A DNA stretch of 7,196 nucleotides. It comes from an uncultured Eubacteriales bacterium. GTDB taxonomy: Bacteria > Bacillota > Clostridia > Lachnospirales > Bianqueaceae. Positions 1-5,329 of this stretch are shown one piece after another. The stretch covers positions 1-7,196 of the forward strand of contig ONYR01000273.1 in NCBI GenBank assembly GCA_900322165.1, written 5' to 3'. The notes below the pieces were generated by a model. The model saw only the letters and a program-made list of their open reading frames with translations. It made no database searches and was not told where the DNA came from. Position 1 is the stretch's first letter. Every line of letters begins with the position of its first letter. The position numbers were made by a program, and so were the translations under genes.

Positions 1-2
1 AG

Positions 3-75
3 TGAGCCGGAGGAGGCTCGAACTCCCGACACCTGGATTAAAAGTCCAGTGCTCTACCGACTGAGCTACCGGCCC
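3..75 (-). tRNA. tRNA-Lys (anticodon UUU)
   Basis: The minus strand folds into a complete 73-nt cloverleaf: acceptor stem GGGCCGG/CCGGCTC (one G-U pair), D arm GCTC/GAGC, anticodon stem CTGGA/TCCAG closing the loop CTTTTAA, a five-base variable loop GTGTC, and T arm GGGAG/CTCCT around TTCGAGC. The central triplet of the anticodon loop is TTT, so it reads lysine AAA/AAG codons. The discriminator base is A and is followed by CT, so the 3' CCA is not encoded and must be added by the CCA-adding enzyme, as is common in Firmicutes. The variable loop has G at position 46, the base methylated by the product of the neighbouring trmB gene. Confidence 0.97.
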
Positions 76-92
76 ACGCATTTAGCCTGTCA

Positions 93-121
93 ATAATAAC
101 ACACGAAAAGGGTTTTGTAAA
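93..121 (-). promoter_or_regulatory. Promoter of tRNA-Lys
   Basis: On the minus strand a -35 box TTTACA (121-116) and a -10 box TATTAT (98-93) are separated by exactly 17 nt. A TG dinucleotide one base before the -10 (101-100) makes it an extended -10. Transcription would start near 86, about 11 nt before the mature tRNA 5' end. Box quality and spacing fit a housekeeping sigma-A promoter. The start site is inferred. Confidence 0.75.
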
Positions 122-123
122 GC

Positions 124-152
124 TTTATTTTCGCGCCGGGTTTTGGTATAAT
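124..152 (+). promoter_or_regulatory. Promoter of trmB (extended -10)
   Basis: A perfect TATAAT at 147-152 is preceded by TG at 144-145, giving the extended -10 TGnTATAAT. At the 17-nt spacing the -35 region is TTTATT (124-129), a poor match, so the extended -10 probably carries recognition. The -35 box lies 2 nt from the -35 of the divergent tRNA-Lys promoter. The expected start is near 159, leaving a leader of about 70 nt before trmB. Confidence 0.75.
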
Positions 153-158
153 CGCTCG

Positions 159-192
159 GAATGGCGGCAAACCAAGCAAGTCACCGCCATTC
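159..192 (+). promoter_or_regulatory. Inverted repeat at the 5' end of the trmB leader
   Basis: GAATGGCGG (159-167) and CCGCCATTC (184-192) are perfect 9-bp inverted repeats around a 16-nt loop. The first arm begins about where transcription from the upstream promoter should start, so the mRNA could carry a 5'-terminal hairpin. Such structures can protect transcripts from 5'-end-dependent decay. Alternatively the dyad is a protein-binding operator. No U-run follows, so it is not a terminator. The role is inferred. Confidence 0.5.
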
Positions 193-227
193 GTTTCCCG
201 TACATAACAAGAGATAGGAGCGACACC

Positions 228-902
228 ATGCGCATTCGATACAAGAAGAACACCCCGGAGATCCTCGAAGCCTCGGATTACACCGTGGCGGACCCGACCG
301 CGCTGAAGGGACATTGGCGTGAAAACTACGGGGAAGAGGCAGATATTTATCCGAAGCGAAGGCTGGAGCTGGAGATCGGATGCGGACGCGGAAGGTTTCT
401 CTGCGACATGGCTCAGCTGCATCCCAACACTTACTTCATCGGAGATGAGCGCGTGCGGACGATCCTGGCCCGCGCCTCGGAATGCATTCGGCTTTCACTC
501 GAAGGAAGTGAGGCGCTGGAGAACGTCCGCCTGATCGACACCGATGCGCTGGAACTTGGCGAGGTGTTTGAGGACGGCGAGATCGACCGCATTCATTTGA
601 ATTTCAGCGACCCGTGGCCGAAGAAAAAGCATGCGAAGCGCCGCCTGACTTCCGAGCGGTTCCTTCCGGTCTATGCGCGTCTGCTGAAGAATGGCGGCGA
701 TCTTGTCATGAAAACCGACAACGATGACCTCTTTGCCTTCACGCTCGAGACCATGGCTGCCCAGGGCTGGCGGATCGTCGAAACGACGGATGATCTGCAT
801 CACAGCCCGCTGAAGGGAGCCAACGTGATGACGGAATATGAGAAAAACTTCTCCTCCCGCGGAAAAAACATTCATTACCTAAAAGCACTGCCGCCGGTTT
901 GA
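228..902 (+). CDS. trmB: tRNA (guanine-N7-)-methyltransferase TrmB
   Basis: This cytoplasmic enzyme uses S-adenosylmethionine to methylate N7 of G46 in the variable loop of tRNAs, which stabilises the tertiary fold. The 224 residues match the usual family length. A Rossmann-fold SAM-binding loop EIGCGRGRF lies at 49-57, an acidic pair DE at 73-74 follows the next strand, and the family signature FSDPWPKKKH lies at 126-135 followed by KRR. KTDND at 162-166 and TEYE at 202-205 are the conserved C-terminal motifs. The ATG at 228 follows AGGAG (216-220) at a 7-nt distance. The gene is monocistronic, with its own extended -10 promoter and a terminator hairpin that overlaps the stop codon. It diverges from a tRNA-Lys gene whose variable loop has G46, so that tRNA is a plausible substrate. 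No key motif is missing. The identification is firm. Confidence 0.96.
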   Translation: MRIRYKKNTPEILEASDYTVADPTALKGHWRENYGEEADIYPKRRLELEIGCGRGRFLCDMAQLHPNTYFIGDERVRTILARASECIRLSLEGSEALENVRLIDTDALELGEVFEDGEIDRIHLNFSDPWPKKKHAKRRLTSERFLPVYARLLKNGGDLVMKTDNDDLFAFTLETMAAQGWRIVETTDDLHHSPLKGANVMTEYEKNFSSRGKNIHYLKALPPV

Positions 903-914
903 TCCGGCGGCAGT
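887..914. terminator. Bidirectional rho-independent terminator
   Basis: A very GC-rich 11-bp perfect stem (887-897 with 904-914) closes a 6-nt loop. On the plus strand it is followed by TTGTTGTCTT. On the minus strand it is followed by GCTTTTAGG. It sits between the convergent trmB and protease genes and covers the trmB stop codon (900-902), so it probably serves both transcripts. The U-runs are imperfect on both sides. Confidence 0.8.
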
Positions 915-922
915 TTGTTGTC

Positions 923-1888
923 TTAGGAGAACTGATTTAATAACTCGTTCATGAACGGCATCAGAAACTCAATGACAAGGGCGTTCAGGAACAGGTAGCC
1001 AAGCGCGAAGTACATGATCCAGCCGCCTTTGTGCCATTTCGGGGCAGGCACGCGTTTTCCGCGGCCTTTGACGTTGTGGATCTTTCGAAGCGCCAACAGC
1101 AGCAGGACCGTCACCACCAGCGCAATGCCGGCAGCAATCAGGTTGGTCGTGAAGCTGTCGGTTCCGCCGAGGATGGTCAGCAGGAGATCTTCCCCAAAGA
1201 CTCCTCCCGCGAACATGCCTTTGCGCTCCGCGAGCCAGGAGATCGTGACCTGCGTACCATTCACGATGAAGTGAATGATGATGGAAGCGAAGATCGAACG
1301 GGTGTAGTAGACCACCAGCGCCAAAATGATGCCCATCGGCAGTGCGTAGGAGATCTGCTGGAAGTTCATGTGCAGAAAGCCGAAGAAACAGGCGGGCAGG
1401 ACGATCTGGTACCAGGCGGGGCCTTCCTTATAGCCGTCAAACAGGACGCCGCGGCAGAGCATTTCCTCGAAAAGGGCCGGCAGGATCGCCATCGCGAAAA
1501 CGAGGAGCGGAAGCGGCAAAACGGTCATCGAGGTGATCGAAGCGTCGGTCAGATTGTTGAAGAACTGGGCCGAGATCTGAGCGATGAGCGAGCTGAGAGT
1601 CTGAAGCGTGATGCCAAGCACCATGCAGATCAGAATCGAGAGAATCGGCAGGGGACGGATCGAAAACGTCTCCTTGAGGGGCTGTCCTTGACGGTATTTA
1701 AGCAAGATGGCCATGATCATGCACGGCAGACCGAAGCCGACAAGGTAGACGGTGGTGTTGACCCAGACCGTCGCGAAGGGCATGTCCGGGCGAAGCGCAA
1801 TGACCGCGGATGCCACGACCGAAACAGCCGAATAAGCCACCAACACAGCGATCGCGAAAATGTTGGTGGATTGCAGACGATAACGCAT
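923..1888 (-). CDS. CPBP (CAAX/Abi-type) family intramembrane glutamic endopeptidase
   Basis: This is a polytopic membrane protein of 321 residues with about eight hydrophobic segments and the three catalytic motifs of the CPBP family (Pfam Abi/Rce1-like). They are EEMLCR at 141-146 (EExxxR), FGFLH at 169-173 (FxxxH) and HFIVN at 206-210 (HxxxN). In characterised relatives such as Rce1 the paired glutamate and histidines activate water for peptide cleavage within the membrane. Bacterial members process peptides, give bacteriocin immunity, or are uncharacterised; the substrate here is unknown. After the catalytic core come a loop, a further helix (about 248-267), a basic stretch and a last helix near the C-terminus. 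The ATG at 1888 was chosen: AAAGGAGG (1907-1900) is 11 nt upstream, whereas the in-frame TTG at 1897 is only 2 nt away. It is the last gene of a three-gene operon. Confidence 0.88.
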   Translation of the reverse strand: MRYRLQSTNIFAIAVLVAYSAVSVVASAVIALRPDMPFATVWVNTTVYLVGFGLPCMIMAILLKYRQGQPLKETFSIRPLPILSILICMVLGITLQTLSSLIAQISAQFFNNLTDASITSMTVLPLPLLVFAMAILPALFEEMLCRGVLFDGYKEGPAWYQIVLPACFFGFLHMNFQQISYALPMGIILALVVYYTRSIFASIIIHFIVNGTQVTISWLAERKGMFAGGVFGEDLLLTILGGTDSFTTNLIAAGIALVVTVLLLLALRKIHNVKGRGKRVPAPKWHKGGWIMYFALGYLFLNALVIEFLMPFMNELLNQFS

Positions 1889-1899
1889 GATAAACAATG

Positions 1900-1907
1900 C
1901 CTCCTTT
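1900..1907 (-). promoter_or_regulatory. Strong ribosome binding site deciding the protease start
   Basis: AAAGGAGG on the minus strand is a near-perfect anti-16S match. It lies 11 nt before ATG 1888 and 2 nt before TTG 1897, favouring the ATG although that spacing is slightly long. Confidence 0.7.
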
Positions 1908-1930
1908 AAAGATATATGTAAGCGAGCGGA

Positions 1931-2515
1931 TCACGCATCGGTGGTCCGGGAGGCTTTGTGAAGCTCCATGCGCCGCTTGTGCCGGCGTTTATCTTCAACA
2001 GCGATAAAATCGCGGATCAGATTTTGCATTTCAACGGTTTTCTCACCCGGCAGCACCATCATCGGATACTGCTTTTTCTTCAGCTTATCCGCCTTGGATG
2101 CGCGCAGATAGACCATGAGGTAGCTGTATTTCTCTCCGAACGGCTTGACGCGGATCATGTCTTCCCACGGGATCAGATAGTTGTAGTTATAAAGGAAGAT
2201 ACCGTTTTCAAGCACCACCCAGCGAGCCTGCGAATAAGGGAAAAAGCCGAAAAGGACACAGCCGAACATCAGCGCGGCAAAGCCCAGCGCGATCTCAAAG
2301 CTCATCCCATCGACAAACAGAACGTAGAAAAAGTAGACGATCAAAAGGACAAGCAAAACCCGGAAAACCGTCTTAAAGATTTGATGAGAGCGGCGGGTAT
2401 CGTCAAAGACAAAGATGCCTTCCTTGGCGTGGCGTTTGTAAGCGCTGTCCGCGCTGATGTTCCGAAGCAGGAAAAAGCCAAGCAAAAGCGTAGCTGCGAG
2501 ATTAAGCCATATCAT
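1931..2515 (-). CDS. Membrane protein with PH-like C-terminal domain, function unknown
   Basis: The 194-residue protein has a hydrophobic N-terminal helix (about 2-18), a polar stretch with a basic flank (about 24-48), two more helices (about 49-68 and 73-92), then a soluble region. The soluble part (about 97-172) is beta-rich, with the pattern WVVLENGIFLYNY, IPWEDM and YLMVYLRA, followed by a terminal helix. This order resembles the bacterial PH-like membrane proteins (YcxB/DUF5673-type), in which a strand carrying 'ENGI' and a following 'IPW' or 'I.W.DI' are typical. I assign the fold by pattern only. The tail from 176 is very basic and probably cytoplasmic. The ATG overlaps the stop of the upstream divIVA-like gene (ATGA) and has no clear Shine-Dalgarno sequence, so translation is probably coupled. 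The protease gene follows 42 nt downstream. No biochemical function can be stated. Confidence 0.75.
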   Translation of the reverse strand: MIWLNLAATLLLGFFLLRNISADSAYKRHAKEGIFVFDDTRRSHQIFKTVFRVLLVLLIVYFFYVLFVDGMSFEIALGFAALMFGCVLFGFFPYSQARWVVLENGIFLYNYNYLIPWEDMIRVKPFGEKYSYLMVYLRASKADKLKKKQYPMMVLPGEKTVEMQNLIRDFIAVEDKRRHKRRMELHKASRTTDA

Positions 2516-3036
2516 AGGCTGTCTTTAGCGGAGCCAACTGCGAGGTCGCTGATGCTGACCGCCTCTTCCTCCGGCTTGATTCCCATTTTCCGCATGAAAT
2601 CATCCAGATCATCGACAAGGGCGGTAAGTTCGTTCGCCCGCATCGAAACAAGATACTGCTGCACGATCTGGCTGTACTCAAGCTGGAAGGTGTCAAGCTT
2701 GTGGCGCATCGCATTGACTCGCTCGGTGATCTGAGCCATCTCGGCTTCGGACTCCTGACGATAGATCGCAGCTGCGTTCCTTGACTCACTTAAGGTACGC
2801 TCCGCCTCTTCTTTCGCCTGTGCGATGATCTGAGCGGCCTCTTCGTTTGCCTCATCGACAAGACGCTTTGCCAGCATCTTCGCGTCGATCACGGAAGAGT
2901 TGATCGCGTTTTCCTTTTCTTTGTAAGCCGCCAGCTCCTGATTGCGCTGGTTGATCAGACCCTGCAGCTGATTGGTGTAGACATCGACTTCCTCGGGGGA
3001 ATATCCACGGCGCACGAGAGTAAATGACTGATCCAT
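2512..3036 (-). CDS. DivIVA domain-containing protein
   Basis: This 174-residue protein is mostly coiled coil. It begins with the DivIVA-type signature: FTLVRRGYSPEEVD at 5-18, then YTNQLQ. The RGY at 10-12 corresponds to the membrane-targeting loop of the DivIVA/GpsB N-terminal domain. Long heptad-rich helices, Ala/Glu/Gln-rich, run from about 22 to 115, and a second helical part runs from about 116 to 150 before a short acidic tail. DivIVA-family proteins oligomerise at curved membrane and organise division, pole or envelope proteins; the specific partner here is unknown. It is first in the operon with two membrane proteins, which suggests a shared envelope role. The ATG at 3036 is preceded by GGAGG (3046-3042) at 5 nt. 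A longer reading from TTG 3075 would add 13 residues but has no ribosome binding site and would run through the leader hairpin. It is shorter than division-type DivIVA from many Gram-positives, so I do not assign the symbol. Confidence 0.85.
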   Translation of the reverse strand: MDQSFTLVRRGYSPEEVDVYTNQLQGLINQRNQELAAYKEKENAINSSVIDAKMLAKRLVDEANEEAAQIIAQAKEEAERTLSESRNAAAIYRQESEAEMAQITERVNAMRHKLDTFQLEYSQIVQQYLVSMRANELTALVDDLDDFMRKMGIKPEEEAVSISDLAVGSAKDSL

Positions 3037-3051
3037 ATAGGCCTCCGTTTT

Positions 3052-3070
3052 GGAACGCAGGAAGCGTTCC
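3052..3070 (-). promoter_or_regulatory. Perfect inverted repeat in the divIVA-operon leader
   Basis: GGAACGC (3052-3058) and GCGTTCC (3064-3070) are perfect arms around a 5-nt spacer. The dyad lies between the -10 box and the ribosome binding site, starting about 27 nt downstream of the -10. It could be a repressor operator or an mRNA hairpin. No U-run follows on the minus strand, so a terminator is unlikely. Only one copy was seen in the window. Confidence 0.5.
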
Positions 3071-3096
3071 GTCAAGATAAAAGTAAAATCAAAGTT

Positions 3097-3124
3097 ATTA
3101 TATCACAAAATATACAAAGAGCAA
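3097..3124 (-). promoter_or_regulatory. Promoter of the divIVA-PH-protease operon
   Basis: On the minus strand the -10 is TATAAT (3102-3097), with TG one base upstream (3105-3104), giving an extended -10. The best -35 candidate is TTGCTC (3124-3119) at a 16-nt spacing, a moderate match. Transcription would start near 3090, leaving a leader of about 54 nt containing the inverted repeat. Confidence 0.7.
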
Positions 3125-3180
3125 AAGAGGGCGAAGGCTTGAAGCGGGCACATGTGAAGCGTTTCTTGTTCGCTCTGCAT

Positions 3181-3209
3181 TTGTGCTTTGACGCAGGGGG
3201 TGATATAAT
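3181..3209 (+). promoter_or_regulatory. Promoter of the Ig-like/DUF3881-like gene group
   Basis: TATAAT at 3204-3209 is preceded by TG at 3201-3202 (extended -10). At 17 nt spacing the -35 is TTGTGC (3181-3186), which keeps the TTG. The closer TTGACG (3188-3193) is only 10 nt from the -10 and cannot pair with it. The 11-mer GTGATATAATA here is identical to that of the divergent divIVA-operon promoter. The start site would be near 3216, giving a leader of about 80 nt. Confidence 0.7.
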
Positions 3210-3258
3210 AGAGTATACTAGGCGCGGTATGGGCATGCGGAGCTTTTGAAGCAGGCAT

Positions 3259-3273
3259 TCCGGTGCCGCCGGA
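3259..3273 (+). repeat. Small leader hairpin upstream of the Ig-like gene
   Basis: TCCGG (3259-3263) and CCGGA (3269-3273) form a 5-bp stem with a 5-nt loop in the leader, 25 nt before the start codon. It is short and GC-rich and may be fortuitous. Confidence 0.3.
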
Positions 3274-3298
3274 TCGGAAGAAGGAAAGAGGGTTTTTC

Positions 3299-3973
3299 AT
3301 GGGAATCGTATGGCGTCAGGGGCAGACTCAGCTTTTTACGGAAGAAGCTTCGCTTAAAGCGGCGGAAGGCTGCGTTTGGATTCGGTGTGATGGTTCCGTG
3401 CGCTCCGGCAAAACGGTGTGCAGTGACTGGATCGATACCGGTCTTGGCGAAGGCATGGCCATGATGGAAACCGCAGTGATCGACGAAGGGGGATTTGACA
3501 CGGGAGCAAGCGGTCCGTACCTGGTTTTCGGACGTCCTGACTTTTTCGAGAATTCCAAGTTCAGCCCTTCGGTTCCGGATGTCCGCGTGGCGGTAAGCTA
3601 TGACACGTCCACAGGGCGCTTCCGCCTGGCTTTGCGTTTCAAAACAGCTTTTACAAAGGGAGAGTTCGGGATCCGCTGGATGGCATTTCGTCTGGAGCGT
3701 TCCGAGGCGAAGATGGCGGATGAAGCGGATGAAGCGGACTCGATGTTCTATATTACGAATCCCCCGAAGGGACTCCACACCGGCTGGCACTACACACTGA
3801 AAACCAATGTGAGCGATGCGTCGGCGGTGGAGTGGAGCGTTTCCGAGGGCGGCGGAGTGATCGATGCTGCGGGAAACTACGTGGCTCCGGACGCAGCGGG
3901 CATGTACGAGGTGAAGGCTTCCCTGAAGGGAACGGACCGCGTCACGACCTGCTTTATCATTGTGAGGGAATAA
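3299..3973 (+). CDS. Uncharacterised protein with C-terminal bacterial Ig-like domain
   Basis: I do not recognise the N-terminal half. The 224-residue protein has no signal peptide and no membrane helix, so it is probably cytoplasmic. Residues 1-135 alternate short beta-like stretches with polar turns (VWIRCDGS, YLVFGRPDF, VRVAVSYD, RFRLALRF). An acidic repeat linker (ADEADEAD, 140-147) follows. Residues 151-224 look like a bacterial immunoglobulin-like domain: NPPKG, a VEWSVSEGGG strand, VIDAAGNYVAPDAAG and MYEVKASL, the usual 'G.Y.AP..aG.Y.V.A' pattern of Ig-like modules. The ATG at 3299 is chosen because GAGGG (3288-3292) is 6 nt upstream. A GTG at 3263 would add 12 residues without a ribosome binding site. 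The stop is 1 nt before the next gene, so the two are probably co-translated. It is the first gene after the divergent promoter. A structural role is possible, but none is shown. Confidence 0.75.
   Translation: MGIVWRQGQTQLFTEEASLKAAEGCVWIRCDGSVRSGKTVCSDWIDTGLGEGMAMMETAVIDEGGFDTGASGPYLVFGRPDFFENSKFSPSVPDVRVAVSYDTSTGRFRLALRFKTAFTKGEFGIRWMAFRLERSEAKMADEADEADSMFYITNPPKGLHTGWHYTLKTNVSDASAVEWSVSEGGGVIDAAGNYVAPDAAGMYEVKASLKGTDRVTTCFIIVRE
3716..3739 (+). repeat. 9-bp in-frame tandem repeat (GCGGATGAA)
   Basis: Two full copies of GCGGATGAA (3716-3724, 3725-3733) are followed by a partial copy GCGGAC. The unit is in frame and encodes Ala-Asp-Glu, forming an acidic linker between the N-terminal region and the Ig-like domain. 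Replication slippage here would change linker length without shifting the frame. Confidence 0.75.
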
Positions 3974-3974
3974 G

Positions 3975-4874
3975 ATGCTGAGAGAGTTTGCATGCATCGG
4001 GCTCAGCCGCTACACGGGCCAAACCGCGGCGGGAGAGCTGATCGGCAGGTTATTGAGAAGCGGCGAGGTCCGCGGCCACCATTACTACGTAGGCAACAAG
4101 CTGATGGTGGAACTGGTCTACGAGATGGGCCCGTTCCAGCTTGTGATGCGGGGCGAAAAGCACGGCCTGAACATGGTGACCATCACGAGCGTGATGCCGG
4201 CGCTTAAGGAAAAACGCGGCTACGGGCTGGGAGCGCCGGAGGTGTTTCGAGGGCCCGGCGGCGTGCTGTACCTTGAAGGGAGCGACCGCGAAACCATGGA
4301 AACCATGACGCTGGCCTTGACGGAGATCTCCCCGTATTACCGGGACGGAGCCGCCTTCGACCAGCCGATGGTGAGAGCTTCCTGCTACGGTATGAGTACC
4401 GAGGGAAAAGTCTTGCTCGGGATCGAGCGAACGGAGGAGGATCTTGCCGCGATCCGCGAGGAGACCGCCTACCGCCGCAACATGCTGAGACAGGCCGGAG
4501 AAGGCCGGGAGGACGCGCGGGCCGCACTTCGTTCCTACGAGTTCGACAATGAGGACGAAGTCATCGAGCGCCTGAAGAACGAGGACGTTTACAGTATCTT
4601 CGACGGGTTCTATTATCCGGCAGAAAAAGACGATAACTGTTTTACCCTGCTGGGCGACATTCTTCAGGTCGAAAAGCTGATGAATCCGCTCTCGGAAGAA
4701 TGGGTCTATTATCTGGACCTGAATGTGCTGGGACAGGTGCTTCGCGTGCTGGTCCATCCGCAGGACCTTGTCGGACAGCCGGCGAAGGGGCGGCGCTTCC
4801 AGGGAAAGGTACGTTTTTACGGACGGCTCAACCCGGGGCGCATGCTGCTGGAGAATCAAACAAAGTTTTTCTGA
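3975..4874 (+). CDS. DUF3881-like family protein
   Basis: The protein has 299 residues, no signal peptide and no membrane helix. From memory it resembles the DUF3881 family, a group of roughly 300-residue proteins seen mainly in Lachnospiraceae. The resemblance rests on an N-terminus of the type 'FACIGLSRYT' and a C-terminal GQPAKGRRFQGKVRFYGRLN (268-287), where family members carry a similar 'G.P..GRRF.G...' stretch. Between them lie a mixed region with an EMGPFQLVMRG strand (50-60), a charged helical segment with many Glu/Arg (about 153-203), and an acidic/aromatic segment EDVYSIFDGFYYPAEKDDN (203-221). No catalytic motif is visible and the function is unknown. The ATG at 3975 lies 1 nt after the upstream stop, with GAGGG (3964-3968) 6 nt upstream inside that gene. 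This indicates tight coupling with the Ig-like protein. The family name should be confirmed by a profile search. Confidence 0.75.
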   Translation: MLREFACIGLSRYTGQTAAGELIGRLLRSGEVRGHHYYVGNKLMVELVYEMGPFQLVMRGEKHGLNMVTITSVMPALKEKRGYGLGAPEVFRGPGGVLYLEGSDRETMETMTLALTEISPYYRDGAAFDQPMVRASCYGMSTEGKVLLGIERTEEDLAAIREETAYRRNMLRQAGEGREDARAALRSYEFDNEDEVIERLKNEDVYSIFDGFYYPAEKDDNCFTLLGDILQVEKLMNPLSEEWVYYLDLNVLGQVLRVLVHPQDLVGQPAKGRRFQGKVRFYGRLNPGRMLLENQTKFF

Positions 4875-4888
4875 GACCGCAGCGGTCT
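4874..4888 (+). repeat. Short palindrome immediately after the DUF3881-like gene
   Basis: AGACCGCAGCGGTCT is a perfect odd-length palindrome whose first base is the last base of the TGA stop codon. As RNA it gives a five- to six-pair hairpin with a tiny loop, followed by TGTGATTGG, which is not a good U-run. It could modulate readthrough into the next gene, weaken 3' decay, or mean nothing. Confidence 0.4.
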
Positions 4889-4928
4889 TGTGATTGGACG
4901 ATCCGCGATCGTGGAGAAAGGGCGGGAC

Positions 4929-5222
4929 ATGCTGAGAATCTGGGGAAAGATCTGGATGCGCGGGAGGATCCGCGAAAGCCTGACGGTAAAAGATGAACAT
5001 ACCGATTGGACGCTCAGAGAGCGGATCGAGGAGCTGGAAGAGCAGCTCGTTCGGGAATTTGATCTCCCGCATCCGATCTGGCTTCCGAAAAATGAAAGCG
5101 AAATGCAAACCTACGGAGCGACACAGTTCACACAGGACAACTTCGTGGAGCATTTCCCATACCAGAGCTTTGAGATGGAGATCATCGAACGCGATGAAGA
5201 CGAGGAAAAGGCAAACGCGTAA
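4929..5222 (+). CDS. Small conserved-looking acidic protein, function unknown
   Basis: A 97-residue soluble protein. An N-terminal strand-like segment MLRIWGKIWMRGRI (1-14) leads to a helix rich in Glu/Arg (about 28-44). A central PHPIWLPKNESEM (48-59), FTQDNFVE (67-74) and a final strand FEMEIIERDEDEE (81-93) follow. This layout is like small uncharacterised proteins I associate with Clostridia, where a conserved PIWL and a FTQDNF block recur. That is recollection, not a search result. No catalytic motif is seen. ATG 4929 is preferred because AAGGG (4918-4922) lies 6 nt upstream. A GTG at 4890 would add 13 residues but has no ribosome binding site and lies next to the palindrome. It follows the DUF3881-like gene by 54 nt with no obvious promoter, so it probably belongs to that transcript. 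Confidence 0.75.
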   Translation: MLRIWGKIWMRGRIRESLTVKDEHTDWTLRERIEELEEQLVREFDLPHPIWLPKNESEMQTYGATQFTQDNFVEHFPYQSFEMEIIERDEDEEKANA

Positions 5223-5226
5223 AGGC

Positions 5227-5255
5227 TTGCAATTCCCTTCTCAACCATGTACAAT
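5227..5255 (+). promoter_or_regulatory. Promoter of the bitopic-protein/CvpA gene pair
   Basis: TTGCAA (5227-5232) and TACAAT (5250-5255) are separated by 17 nt, a good sigma-A-type match, located just after the stop of the small acidic gene. The expected start is near 5262, giving a leader of about 68 nt. It lets the downstream pair be transcribed independently of the genes to its left. Confidence 0.75.
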
Positions 5256-5277
5256 AGGCGGAAATACTATGCCTTGA

Positions 5278-5298
5278 GGGCCGGCGTGGAGCCGGCTT
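5278..5298 (+). promoter_or_regulatory. GC-rich hairpin in the 5' leader of the bitopic-protein gene
   Basis: GCCGGC (5280-5285) and GCCGGC (5291-5296) pair around GTGGA. Two G-U pairs can extend the stem to 5278/5298. It lies between the promoter and the ribosome binding site, with no U-run after it. It may affect mRNA stability or access to the start region. Confidence 0.45.
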
Positions 5299-5329
5299 GC
5301 GATACGATAAACCGATTGGGAGTATTAAA

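Noticed and set aside
1031..1909. Long open frame on the plus strand opposite the protease gene
   Set aside because: It is antisense to a clear CPBP protease, the translation is rich in Arg/His/Asp/Gln with no domain pattern, and it has no ribosome binding site. It is a shadow of the GC-rich opposite strand.
3149..3156. CACATGTG palindrome in the divergent intergenic region
   Set aside because: Only 8 bp, single copy, no supporting context.
3188..3193. TTGACG as -35 box of the plus-strand promoter
   Set aside because: It is a better -35 match than TTGTGC but is only 10 nt from the TATAAT, far below the 16-18 nt needed.
3103..3300. Small minus-strand frame in the divergent intergenic region
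   Set aside because: It covers both divergent promoters, lacks a ribosome binding site and has no recognisable features.
3218..3997. Minus-strand open frame of 259 codons opposite the Ig-like gene
   Set aside because: Its translation is low-complexity-like and Cys/His/Arg-rich, and it lies opposite a gene with a good ribosome binding site and recognisable domain.
4050..5153. Minus-strand open frame of 367 codons opposite the DUF3881-like gene
   Set aside because: It spans two convincing plus-strand genes and their gap, and its translation is His/Arg/Leu-rich without a domain. Antisense artefact.
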